Shown: positions 1-9,653, counted from the first letter of the stretch. The stretch is DNA of 20,265 nucleotides from Thoreauomyces humboldtii (GCA_027596035.1 JADGJA010000389.1:1-20265); one strand, 5' to 3'. Notes: a model not told the origin generated them from the letters alone. A program made the numbers and translations.

Positions 1-19
1 CCACCCGCGGCATCCCCGG

Positions 20-40
20 CCCGACCCCACCCCGGTCGGG
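20..40. repeat. Small GC-rich inverted repeat
   Basis: A perfect 7-bp inverted repeat (CCCGACC at 20-26, GGTCGGG at 34-40) surrounds a 7-nt spacer. It lies in the GC-rich region upstream of the first gene. It could be a factor-binding palindrome or simply chance in a C/G-rich stretch. Confidence 0.35.
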
Positions 41-112
41 GGCGAATGCGGATGTCCATGGCCGTTCCCAAACCCCTGGCCAGTCCCGTGGCCCGCCTGG
101 GGGCGAGGCTTT

Positions 113-130
113 GGGGGGAGGGGGGGGGGG
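113..130 (+). other. G-run with G-quadruplex potential
   Basis: Six G, one A, then eleven G on the plus strand. Such a run can fold as a G-quadruplex and is also a common place for sequencing-length errors. It lies about 230 nt upstream of the first coding start, inside the probable promoter. No TATA box is obvious in 1-357. Confidence 0.4.
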
Positions 131-300
131 AGCGCTGCCCAAAATAATACATGATGAGAGTGTGCGCGCGGGTGGCTGACCGACAAGCCCCTTTGCATCG
201 GGTCGGCCATTTTCTCTTCGTTTTCCTATTTCTCGGGGGAAAGTTCTCACCTCTCGCAAAAGGTACACACCACCACAGCCCCACTCTCCCACCCCTCGCC

Positions 301-330
301 ATGCAACTGCGCAGTCCAAGCACGCTGTGA
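301..330 (+). promoter_or_regulatory. Short upstream ORF (9 codons)
   Basis: ATG at 301 runs nine codons to a TGA at 328-330, 27 nt before the main start at 358. A second upstream ATG at 351 opens another frame that overlaps the main gene and stops at 462-464. If transcription starts upstream of 301, both would lower or regulate initiation at 358. The transcription start is not known, so this role is inferred. Confidence 0.35.
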
Positions 331-357
331 GCAGGCGTTGCGGCCCTGCCATGAGGG

Positions 358-1722
358 ATGGCAGAACATGTCAAAGCCATTCTGGATTCTGGACTCAAGG
401 CCTTCGTCGACCTAGTCCTACTCGCTTCGTATCACGCAAGGATCACCGGCGTCGCCAAGTATGAGATCGACCACATCTCCTACCGTGTCGCATCACCCAC
501 CGACTACCGGCGGCGCAAACGCGAGCTAGCCGATGTCGCGGTGCTTCTGGCAGAGGGCGAAGTGGGCGGAGGTCTCGTCGCCACCTACAAGCTGCTCCCA
601 GAGCATGCCCTCTCGATGAAGACCGTCGTCGCTGACCGCGGAAACATGGTCATCAGGATGGTCGACGTGGTGGAACTTGCCGCTCCAAAGTTCGGTTCAG
701 ATCATCCCACTGGGCTGATGCACGTCAGAATTTTGGGCTACGACATGCCGCTCGAGGAATTCGGAGCGATGCACTCCGCGGTGCAACCAAACTGCTTCGA
801 AATACGGAAGGATACAAGCGCAGACCTGAGAATCGACTTTCGGCATGGAGACAACCTAGTTGGGGGCCGCGGGTTCTCTTTGAGGTTCCAGGGATCGACT
901 GTTGCGATGGAGACAGAAGAAAACGAGACGGGGGATCGTCGCGTACGCTCTTGGGATACACTCATCGTGGACTACGATTGCACTCTCTCTCTGGAGGATA
1001 CCATTCATCTGATTCCAGAAGCCGCTGGCGTCAAGAACCCCTCCCAGTCGTGGAAAGATGTGACGGACGCCTACGCGGAAGACTACGCTGCCCACGTTCC
1101 TCCAACGGATACCGGTCTGGAGGGATGGCTGGAGTCGTTCGCCGAGGTCGAGGCGCGGTCCATCTGCCGCGTCAACAACAGCGGGTGTCTCGCGGGGCTC
1201 AGGCGCGCTGATTTGCGTCGGGTCGGCTTGCAGGTAGAATTTCGACCTGGAGCTCAGCAATGTCTCTTGCGGTGGAAAGGAGCCCTTTCCGTCTGCTCGG
1301 TCAACTGGTCTCGCGACCTCATCGCAGCGAGGTTGCCATCCTCTGCAAGCATTCTATCCAACGATCTTGAGTTTTCTCCCGACCACTCGGAAGAAGTTTC
1401 TACCGGCCGTGTTCTGGGTTGCATGCGTGTGGCCTCCGACAAGCTAAGGGCCGCGCGGGAAGCTGTGAGATCCCTCGACGAGTGCATATACGTAGGGGAT
1501 AGCAGCACCGATCTGCTTCTACTCACCCAGGCAGGACTGGGTATCCTTGTGGCGCCGTCGGAATCCGTTTCTGCTCTTTGCGCAAAATTCGGCGTAAAAA
1601 CGGCACCTCTTGAGCAAGCTCGAGGATCGTTGAAGGAAAAGGGATGCGTCTACATAGCAGAAAAAGGCTGGGAAAGTATCATTTGCTTCCTCGAGTTTAC
1701 GGAATTCTTAAAGGAAAGGTGA
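358..1722 (+). CDS. YecM-like domain fused to HAD-family phosphatase
   Basis: A single-exon, 454-residue protein. Residues about 1-180 resemble the bacterial YecM family (a glyoxalase/vicinal-oxygen-chelate fold of unknown substrate). The family-type EIDHISYRV block is at 36-44, VVELAAPK at 104-111, and a Gly-Leu-x-His at 119-122 matches the usual metal-site position. Residues about 198-454 are a HAD phosphatase. Motif I is VDYDCT at 204-209 with nucleophile D205 and general acid D207. Motif II is probably S314, motif III K362, and motif IV GDSSTD at 380-385. The C-terminal half resembles the fungal Cto1-type phosphatases (phosphoserine-phosphatase-like cap, W-x-AY-x-DY region near 232-243). 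No targeting signal is seen, so it is probably cytosolic; the substrate is unknown. The ATG at 358 gives the full YecM start, and two upstream ATGs precede it. Two genes merged by a lost stop is less likely because the frame is open without a gap. Confidence 0.8.
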   Translation: MAEHVKAILDSGLKAFVDLVLLASYHARITGVAKYEIDHISYRVASPTDYRRRKRELADVAVLLAEGEVGGGLVATYKLLPEHALSMKTVVADRGNMVIRMVDVVELAAPKFGSDHPTGLMHVRILGYDMPLEEFGAMHSAVQPNCFEIRKDTSADLRIDFRHGDNLVGGRGFSLRFQGSTVAMETEENETGDRRVRSWDTLIVDYDCTLSLEDTIHLIPEAAGVKNPSQSWKDVTDAYAEDYAAHVPPTDTGLEGWLESFAEVEARSICRVNNSGCLAGLRRADLRRVGLQVEFRPGAQQCLLRWKGALSVCSVNWSRDLIAARLPSSASILSNDLEFSPDHSEEVSTGRVLGCMRVASDKLRAAREAVRSLDECIYVGDSSTDLLLLTQAGLGILVAPSESVSALCAKFGVKTAPLEQARGSLKEKGCVYIAEKGWESIICFLEFTEFLKER

Positions 1723-3129
1723 TTCATTTCAAGCTGCAAAAAGTTTGTTGGCTGGAGTCATCGGCTGCATCATAGTCTCTTCGCGCGACTCTGCCGCCAT
1801 GCCGAATCCCTCTTATTGCCTCGCTTCCTCTGCCTCTCACACTGCGTCCTTTCGTCTTGAAGAGAAAAAAGCATCCTCAATCGACCTATGCTTCGCAAGT
1901 TGTCGATGTCCCACGCTTCCTGGGACTCGACCCCCCCTCAATATCGGGGAGCTGCACAAGCATTTTTACGCTCTGATGACTCTATCCTGCAGGAAGCTTC
2001 AAGGAGAGCAACACAAAACAACCACGGAGCGATTGCCATAAGCGAGACCCGTATCGAGACATCGACGGGACCATGGGAAGCCGTCCCCAGCGACCGCTGG
2101 GTTGGCCCTGTCGGATCATTGCGTTCCTCGTGCATTTGACGGTTCCCTTGTACGGAGATCTGGAGAGAGCAAAAGAAGTTGGAGACTCTGCTGGCGCAGG
2201 AAGCGGTTTTTGCGAATAGAACGAAGCTGATGCGCTGAACTTCAGGGTATTCTTCTGACAACATCCGTGAACTGTCCAATCCTTGCGATAGCTGACCAGG
2301 GATCCTGGTATGCAAGGATCGGGGGTACGTGGATCATCTCACTGAGGACGCGGTCCTACTTGACTGAGCTGGTTGCCATGCACTACTGGGCGCACTAGTG
2401 GTCTAAGCGTACCGTTGGGGTCCCGCCGTCGAATGCCTTACGAAATGTACAGTTTTGGCCCAGAGCACCCTTGTTTCTGAGGCACTGAACAACGTTCGTG
2501 TGACTGCAGCTGGTCCTGCGCTGTACGCGGAGCAGGTCCTTGTAAGAGCATAAAACTTGGGCCTCATGGTGGTGAACATGCTTTGGTCGTCAACTCAACC
2601 GTACGCCCGTCCCTCCGTCCTTGGACAGAAGGCAACGAACGACAAGACGGGAACGGCAACGGCAAGCCGCACGCCCCAGCAGTGGCTGCCCGAAAAGGCA
2701 ACAGAAAAAGGAGCACCCAGCCTCCGAAAAGATCCGAGCACCTGGTACCACCATCATTCCTTCTCGCCTCCTCGTCTCTCCGCCTCTTTCCTGCGGCCGC
2801 ATGCCTCACCATCCGTCGTCACTCCCCACCCTTACTTTCGTTTCGCACACATTCCTCTTCTGTTCCCAATTCATACACACACACCTTTTGCAACGGAAGC
2901 GGACGCCGCCGTTCACCCCCTACTACTACTGGTACCCACCCCCATCTTCATCGCCTTGTCTGTGTCTGCCGTTCCCCTTTGATTGCCTATCGTCTGTCCG
3001 GCGTTACCTTTCTCTCTTTCCTGGCCTCTCCCTCACTCTCCCGGCCGACCTGTATACCGCACACCAACGCCTTTTCTCACGCACACTCTCGCCCTTTTCC
3101 CACCCCTATCTCTTCCTTGCTCCTCAAAC
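1723..3129. other. Intergenic region and pyrimidine-rich leader
   Basis: I see no supported gene in these 1.4 kb. Several frames stay open for 80-285 codons, but they show no family motif and several overlap one another. An AT-rich element (cataaaa, about 2549-2555) could be a weak TATA box. From about 2750 to 3129 the plus strand is strongly C/T-rich, as in many fungal promoters and 5' leaders, and leads into the monooxygenase start at 3130. Upstream ATGs at 2568 and 2578 would matter only if the transcript starts before them. Confidence 0.5.
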
Positions 3130-5759
3130 ATGATGGGCGAAGCTACCTCCCCGACTTCCCGGACCTCGGACGCTCCCGAACTGCGTATTCTCATCATCGG
3201 CGGTGGAGTGGCAGGACTGTCGGCCGCCCTCGCCATCAAGCGAGTGGCGAACGCCACGGGACTGAACCTCAGGCCGATCATCTTCGAGGCCGATCCCAAG
3301 CCAAAGGCTTACAAGCAGAACATGGCTCAGCATTGGATCCTTTGGAAGTGGGCCTACGACCTGCTCCTCGAGATGGGGCTGGGAAACAGGCTCTCCAGGA
3401 TCGCCACTCCCGTCAGGGAGACCAGGACCGTGGACGCTGACACCGGGGAGCTTCTGGTATCCTACCCTCCCATCGAGGACATTGCCGCTGCGGCGGCCGC
3501 CGCCGCCGCCGGTGGAAACAACGCTCAGGTGAGAGGACACATCGTGGCCCTTCTTGCGCGCGAGGCGCGCAATCCCACATGATTGCCTTTTACGTCCGCG
3601 AAGCGGGATTTCCGTTTTCCAGCGCGCGAAGCGCGCCATAAGACCCTTGCCCTGATGCCCGCGAAGCGGGATTTCCGTAATTTCAGCGCGTGAAGCACGC
3701 CATAGGACCCTTGCCCTGATGCCCGCGAAGCGGGCTGTCTCCTCCTTGCGCTTGCTTTCTGCCCGCCGCAAAGCGGGCTTTTCGTTCTTTGCGCGCGAAG
3801 CGCGCTGTTCCTCGCATTCCTGCTCGCGAAGCGGGATGTCTCGTCCTTGCGCGCGAAGCGCGCTACGAACCTTTATAGGGGCACCTCTCATCGCATCTGC
3901 ATGCAGCGCTTCGCGCGGCCGTTTTCCCACGTATCTCCTCCCCGTCATTCCACCAAAGAAAACACAGAAAACTCATCTTCCCACGCTTTCCTTAGGACCC
4001 TGAGAGTGGAGACGGAAAGGGGCCATCCGCTGCCACGGCGTCTCCCATGATCGGACTCCGCAAGGCTGACCTCGTGCGGATGCTTCTCCTCGCTCTGTCG
4101 GGCATCCGGGACGACCTCCTTGACGGCACACAGTTCCTCCCCCAGTCTGCCGACACGACCGCCACCGGATTCGAGGCCGACCTCGCCTCCGACAACGCTT
4201 GGTTCGAAACGGAAGGCTATGCAGAGCTCGTCCCGGACCTCCATCTCGGATACGAACTCAACTCCTGCATGATCTCCGGCAGCACTGGAAAGATAACGGC
4301 AAAGTTCCAGAACGGAGAGGTCGAATATGGAGACATGATGATCGGGGCGGACGGGACCCACTCCAAGGTCAGAGATCTCATCGGATCTCGCCGTTTCCCG
4401 ATTCAACACGCCGGAGCCGCCGTCCTGCACGGAATCACGCGTCTTCAGGACGCCTCGAATCCTCCTCCGGTCACCTCGTCCGTTGACGGGACGCCCATTA
4501 CTGGAGTGCGTCCCGAGGACCTCCTCAGGCTGTGCCCTGACGGCCACGCAGTGTCCTTCCAGGGTCGCGGCATCTCTTTCGGAGTGAACAATATTGGCAA
4601 TGGCATGCTCGGATGGAATCTAGTCATTGCCCAGCCCACGCCCCACTTCCACACCACCTCATTTGTGGACGAGCAGGCTCAGAAGCACGCGCCTGTATCC
4701 GAGGAAGTCGATCTTGAGTCCCCTCAGCCTGATTCTGGTGCGTCCAGCATCAAGGGCAAGGAACCTGCTTCATCGTACTTCCAGCTCGAACACGTGGCGA
4801 GCGACGGTCATGCCGAGGGAAAGGTCGGAAGCCCCGGACCTTCCCGTAGTGGCTCGCCAGCGCCTAGCAACGGCAGCCTCGATACGATTGTCGATCCCGT
4901 GTCGACGCTCATGTCCAACACATCCTTGAACGACATTGACTCTGCGCCTTCGTCGCCTGGAGCATCCCGCTCCGGAACTCGTCGCAACCGCATCGAGACT
5001 GCTTTTGAACGGCAGCTCCGTATGCAGCGCGAGTCGATTATTGCCGCGAAGACTGCCCCGGAATCCCTCGAGACCACAGAGACGACTCACCTTTCGGGTC
5101 CTCAGGCACGTGACTTAGCACTCGCCCTCGCAGCTCGCAACGGAACTCTGCCGCCCACCGTCCTCGGTCTGATCGCCCACAGCGATCCGGACCAAGTTCA
5201 CGCTATGGACATCCTCGACATGGCCGATCAGTTCCCTGAGACGTACACCTCGCCCAAGTTCCACCCGGGAAGAGTGATCCTCATCGGAGACGCCGCACAC
5301 CCCGTGGCCACCAACGCCACCGGATCTCTCGGTGGCTCTCTGGCGATCAGCGACGCCGCTCTCCTGGCGAAACTTATCGGCAAGCACCTCGCCTCGCACC
5401 ACTCCCGATCTATCATCGTACCCGACCATACGTCGGTGAACATCGCCGCCGGAGGCACCACGACCACCAGCAACGCCACGGCCCGCTCCCTCCCTGACCT
5501 CGAGGAGCGTCTCCGAAACCTCTCCCAGGGCTTTGACGCTGCTCGCGTTCCCGTCTGCAACCGCATCATGACGGATGCGCGCGCCGAAGGCGGATGGGGT
5601 CGCGTCGAGAACAACTGGGTCAGGAGTCTTTGGAGGCTTTCGTGGAGGTACAACCCGAGGGCCTGGGTCAGGGCGACCTACGCTCAGATGTTGGAGCGAG
5701 GAGGCGTCGAAAAGGGTCTCATCAGCCTCAACAAGACGGCAACCGTGCTTCAGCAGTAA
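3130..5759 (+). CDS. FAD-dependent monooxygenase (class A type), two exons
   Basis: Exons 3130-3528 and 3996-5759 flank a 467-nt phase-0 intron (GTGAG donor, TTAG acceptor), giving 720 residues. The protein should hydroxylate an unidentified substrate using FAD and NAD(P)H. The dinucleotide-binding motif GGGVAG is at 24-29, with the ribose-binding acid E53. The RxxL-type FAD contact is near 155-163 (RKADLVRML). The DG motif is D252-G253 in GADGTHSKVR. The FAD-phosphate GD motif is G564-D565 in GDAAHPV. All class A motifs are therefore present and in order. At 720 residues it is much longer than the usual 400-450. The excess comes from an Ala/Gly linker at 118-150, where the intron sits, and a Ser/Pro-rich, probably disordered insert at about 362-500. 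The start ATG-ATG at 3130 is the first ATG placing the FAD motif near the N-terminus; the second ATG (3133) is equally possible. An old yellow enzyme follows on the same strand. Confidence 0.85.
3554..3917 (+). repeat. Array of GC-rich hairpins within the monooxygenase intron
   Basis: The intron 3529-3995 holds about eleven short palindromes, mostly with a GAA loop. Type 1 is GCGCGC-GAA-GCGCGC (3622-3636, 3791-3805, 3849-3863; variants at 3556-3570 and 3686-3700). Type 2 is CCCGC-GAA-GCGGG (3658-3670, 3721-3735; variants at 3596-3606, 3761-3778 and 3823-3835). A reverse-oriented copy (GCGC-TTC-GCGC) is at 3906-3916. The two types alternate. Part of the block is a tandem duplication of about 63 bp, with linkers ATTTCCGT and CCATARGACCCTTGCCCTGATG repeating. 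Several copies differ at compensating positions, so the stem is kept while the sequence changes. No similar hairpin was noticed elsewhere in the window. Confidence 0.85.
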
Positions 5760-6351
5760 AGCGTCCCGCTTGTCTGTCCGTTCCTTTTCCCATTTCGGTT
5801 GGTCGCAGTACCCCCATTTTTAGACTATTGTTTTCTGAGCGTATCCGTTCCACGTTTTCTTCCCTTGTTCTTTCCTTATCCCGCCTTGTTAATAGATCAG
5901 ATTGTCACCGTCAGTCGGGTTGTCCAGCGCCCGAAGTCGCAAACCAGGTAGACGTGGCCAGAGATATTTACACTACCATGGACTTGGAATCGTATCACCC
6001 GGCAGTGCGGTACCGGGTACAACGTGCACCCGAGGTCTGACCGCTGAGGGCTGAGGGCTGACTGTCGATATCGCTACGGCAGAATGGGGATCCCCGCCGT
6101 TTGGGAAAGCCCTAGCGTCATTCAGACAGCTCTCATCCCCTTTCTAATCCATGTTCCGCCATGTGCGGATGCCGCCCCCCCGCTTCCCTTGGTTTTTTCA
6201 GCGCCTTGTTTATCGACGCTTGCAAAGGATGTCGCCACCCGGACCGTTTGTCATCCATGTGCCGATATAAAAGGTTGCCGAGCGGGGCGAGGGTCCTCCT
6301 CCTCCGAATCGCATCCATCCTACCATCAAGCACATCGCATACCATCACAAT
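5760..6351. other. Intergenic region with promoter of the old yellow enzyme gene
   Basis: This holds the 3' end of the monooxygenase gene and the promoter of the next one. A short tandem duplication (gctgagg twice, about 6043-6057) is the only repeat seen. No other coding region is supported; long open frames on the minus strand here continue as antisense shadows of the next gene. Confidence 0.5.
6266..6272 (+). promoter_or_regulatory. TATA box of the old yellow enzyme gene
   Basis: A consensus TATAAAA lies 80 nt upstream of the start codon. With usual fungal spacing, transcription would begin near 6295-6305, giving a leader of about 50 nt without an upstream ATG. This supports the ATG at 6352 as the true start. 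Confidence 0.75.
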
Positions 6352-7570
6352 ATGACCGTCGACAACTACCCTCTTTCGTTCTCCCCGACCAAGGTCGGCG
6401 ATCTTCAACTCAAGCACCGCTACGTCCTTGCTCCTCTGACTCGATGCAGATCCCCCGGAGAAGTCGCTAACAAGCTGAACGCCGAGTACTACTCCCAGCG
6501 ATCCTCCGAAGGAGGTCTTCTGGTTTCCGAAGGAACCACTTGTTCCGTCACTGGAGCTGGGTATCCCAACGTCCCTGGAATCCTGGTATGCACGCTTCGC
6601 ATTCTTCGCTTTCTTGTACCAAGAGACGGCATGGGCATCGTCCTCACTCTCCTTTTCTTCTCTACAGACCGCCGAACAGGCTGCAGGATGGAAACTTAGC
6701 ACCGACGCAGTCCACGCAAAGGGAGGGTTCATCTTCGCGCAACTCTGGCACGTCGGACGAGTGTCGAACAACGAGTACCAGAAGAACCACGAGGCACCCG
6801 TGTCCTCGTCCGCCGTGGCCGCTCCCGACCGGGTCACCCCTCGCGCTCTTGACCAGGAAGGCATCGACTTCACCGTCTCCGAATACAAGCTCTCCGCCCA
6901 ACGGGCCCGCGAGGCCAACTTTGACGGCGTGGAGATCCACGCCGCCCACGGATACCTCATCGACCAGTTCCTCCAGTCCAGCGTGAACCAGCGTACCGAC
7001 GCATACGGTGGATCCGTCGAGAACCGAAGCAGGTTCCTCTTCCAGGTCCTGGACGCCGTCCTCACGGAACTGCCGGCGACCAAGGTCGCCATCCGTCTCT
7101 CCCCCTTCCTTGGCATCCAGGGAGCCACCTCCCCGGACGACGAGGAGGAGCTGTTCCGTCACGTCCTCGGTCGTCTCGCCGGGTACAAGCTCGCGTACGT
7201 CCAGCTCACGGAACCAAAGTTCGGAGCGTGGCAGGACGGCGGGAACCACTCGGACAGCAAGCTCAACGTCTTCAAGGGGATCCTCCAGGAACCCACCAAG
7301 CTCATGCTCACGGGTGGATACCTGGCGGAATCCGGAGAGACCGCCATCAAGGAGGGACGGACCGACCTCGTCGGCGTCGGAAGGCCCTTCATCACCAACC
7401 CCGACTTTGTCGAACGCGTCCGTCTCGGAAAGCCCCTGACACCGAACGCTGACCCCAAGACGTACTACGCGTCCGGCGCCGAGAACTACACGTCCTACAA
7501 GACGTGGCGGGAGGATGAGAAGGCCGTCGGGACGGAGGTGCCTGGAGCGGGATCCACTGAGGCGAAGTGA
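6352..7570 (+). CDS. Old yellow enzyme (FMN ene-reductase), two exons
   Basis: Exons 6352-6585 and 6668-7570 (82-nt phase-0 intron, GTATGC donor, CTACAG acceptor) encode 378 residues, a normal length for the family. Old yellow enzymes are FMN proteins that reduce activated C=C bonds with NAD(P)H. Recognisable positions include APLTR at 27-31 (the Thr that tunes FMN), AQLWHVGR at 102-109 (Gln contacting FMN), and the active-site block H169-A-A-H172-G-Y174, where Y174 is the expected proton donor. An Arg in AIRLSP and GVGRPFITNP near the C-terminus bind FMN phosphate. Yeast Oye proteins have His-Asn in the ligand-binding pair; here it is His-His, as in plant OPR and many bacterial relatives. 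No signal peptide is visible, so it is probably cytosolic. It lies about 590 bp downstream of another flavoenzyme on the same strand. The physiological substrate cannot be told from sequence. Confidence 0.93.
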
Positions 7571-7789
7571 GGAGCAAGCGCTGCCACGATTCTTTTGCCC
7601 CGAGACATCCTGTTTAGACTGTTGACGTTGGGACCAGCCCGGTGATGCATTTCCCTTCAAGTTTTGCAATGATTATTTTTGATCGAATCATATTCGATGC
7701 ACGCTCAGCCACTCGGTATTGATGATGATGATGTTTGTTGAAGTATATACAGTTGTAAGGAATACTACCGTGTGAGCAGGGCAGAAAAC

Positions 7790-8582
7790 TCAAGCCGTGA
7801 GGGTGCCCTTCGTGCTTGGAATGTCTTCGGGTGCACCGAACGGAGAGATGGCTTCTCTCAAAGCGATGGCGAGCGCCTTGAACGCCGATTCTGCTCTGGA
7901 GCAGAGAGGCGCAAAAAGATGAGATCTTTCGGCCGCGAGAGTAACGTTTATGAAAGTCCAGTACTCACCTGTGGTGATCGTTGGTCCCCCTGAGGCAATC
8001 CACGTGAACGGTCAACCCGGCGGCTGTGGAAAAGCTCTGGATGACGTGAGGGATCATCTCGCAGCTCAGTTCCCCGAGCTTCTCCCTCTTGAGTCCCAGC
8101 TCCACGACGGCGTAGGGTCTTCCGGAGACGTCCACGACGGCGCGGGAGAGCGCCTCGTCGAGGGGAGCGTAGGCGTGACCGTAGCGACGTATCCCCTGGG
8201 GAGGTCCGAGGGCGTCTCGGAAGGCGTATCCGAGGGCGATGGCGCAGTCTTCGGCCGTGTGGTGGTCGTCGATGTGGAGGTCGCCTTTGCAGGTGAGGGA
8301 GAGGGACCATCGGGAGTGTTTCGCTAGCGCGTGGAGCATCTGTCAACGAGACGCGGGGCCGAGGTAAGATCGGATGAAGTGCTCTAGGCGCTCAGAATCC
8401 CGAACTCCGAAACGCGCTGTGGTTTCTTCCAGGTGCCAGGAGGAGAACTCGGGACTCACGTGGTCAAGGAAGCCGATGCCGGTGGAGACATCGATGGACT
8501 GGGCACTGTACTGGTTGAGAGCCAGTTGGATGCTGATGTCCGTCTCGTTGGTCTTTCTCGATACATATGCTGTCTTGCTCAT
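7790..8582 (-). CDS. HIS3: Imidazoleglycerol-phosphate dehydratase (histidine biosynthesis), three exons
   Basis: On the minus strand, exons 8582-8460, 8339-7969 and 7895-7790 join to 199 residues. Intron 1 (8340-8459, 120 nt) is phase 0 and intron 2 (7896-7968, 73 nt) is phase 2; both have GTGAGT donors. The enzyme dehydrates imidazoleglycerol phosphate in histidine synthesis and binds two Mn ions through paired His/Glu motifs. The joined protein restores the family signatures: [14 protein letters not shown] across intron 1, [34 protein letters not shown], and [15 protein letters not shown] across intron 2. The length is normal for the single-domain fungal enzyme. It is convergent with the old yellow enzyme gene, with about 220 bp between stop codons. 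A perfect Gcn4-type site lies about 120 bp upstream of the ATG. Called HIS3 by S. cerevisiae naming. Confidence 0.96.
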
Positions 8583-9653
8583 GGTAAGAGTGTCCTGAGA
8601 TGTCGGTGGACGCGAGGAAAGCAGCAGCAGGGGGGGTCGTGGTGAGTGCGAGACCAAGAGAGGAGTGAGAGTGAGAGTGATCAGAGGGAGATGCGATGTC
8701 GCGATGAGTCATCGGTGCTGCGCCGCCCGTCGCACGCCTTCGAGTCTCGACACACGAACCCCTCGGTCCGAATCAAGCGCACCAATGCACCGTACTGCAG
8801 CGTGTTCTTGGCAATTTCAAGGGCAGCAACTACTCCGGCTTGCGTGGATGGTACATGAAGGCACGATATCGGGGGAGGGGGGAGGCCGGGCAGGCCTTCA
8901 AATAATAGTCATGGAGAACGCTCTGGTATGATACTCCTGATCGGATAAGCGTGTAAGGTGTTAGGTTGATTCATTCCAACGGCTTGCGACCAGCACGGTG
9001 AATAGATGAAGCACCAGAATCCTTGTCCGGTGACACTCCCTTGGCTGCCCTTTTCACATTCATGCATTCGTGTAAAGTAAACTTGGCAATTACTGGCCAT
9101 TGCTGCTCTTGTTATCTGGTGTACGATCGCCTTCGCATACTGCTACTGTTCTGTATCGCTCTCCAACGGTCATTATCCACTGTCCGGCCAGAACCTCTTT
9201 CCTTTCGACGATGAAGCAGATGCCGATGGAGGGAGCTGGCTCCGCAGGGTGGTAGACATTTGACTACTGTAATCCTCGAAAGACGATCCTAGCTTACCCA
9301 CATGTTCCATGCCCGAAGTACACAGGCACTCCTATACCGGTACGGCGAGTCTTGCAAGCCTTGCTGGGATCCGTCTTGCGGCTTCTTGTGGTCCGCGAAA
9401 AACCACTTCGACAGCTGTAGTAGAATTTCTACGAGAACAACCAGAACAACCGAGCTGATCACGGATCACGTAGAACTTTGGGATGTTGTCAACGGGCGGC
9501 TGCCCCGCTCTTGCGTCGCACAGGCAGCCAGCCGTTCTGTAACTTCTGTACAAAGACCGACCTGGACGTGAGACTTCCCACCTAGCCATATCTGTAACAT
9601 CTCGGTCTCATTTCGCAAACCACCTGAATCCTCACTCTCCAGCATCACCTACC
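8583..9653. other. Divergent intergenic region between HIS3 and GPI-protein gene
   Basis: About 1.07 kb holding the promoters of two divergently transcribed genes. The HIS3-proximal part includes a Gcn4-type site at 8704-8712. Open frames of 60-90 codons are scattered on both strands, but none shows a motif, a clear splice pattern or fungal codon bias. I see no RNA gene. Confidence 0.5.
8704..8712. promoter_or_regulatory. Gcn4/Cpc1 general amino-acid control site
   Basis: The nonamer ATGAGTCAT is the full palindromic Gcn4 consensus (ATGASTCAT). It sits about 120 bp upstream of the HIS3 start, the usual distance for general amino-acid control in fungi. It is therefore likely that this HIS3 is induced under amino-acid starvation by a Gcn4/CpcA-type bZIP factor. 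The site is read directly; the factor is inferred. Confidence 0.75.

Noticed and set aside
1938..2315. Minus-strand 125-codon frame in the intergenic region
   Set aside because: No motif, no signal peptide, no gene-like codon bias and overlapping frames on the other strand.
3554..3917. CRISPR-like array
   Set aside because: The repeats are palindromes of two types with short, partly repeated linkers rather than unique spacers of constant length, and the context is a fungal nuclear intron.
3124..3948. Minus-strand 274-codon frame across the first monooxygenase exon and intron
   Set aside because: Its repeated Arg/Ala/Glu pattern is simply the translation of the hairpin array; the rest is antisense to the FAD motif.
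6133..7669. Two long minus-strand open frames (over 330 codons each) across the old yellow enzyme gene
   Set aside because: They lie antisense to an unambiguous enzyme gene in GC-rich, codon-biased sequence, where antisense frames stay open by composition. They show no motifs.
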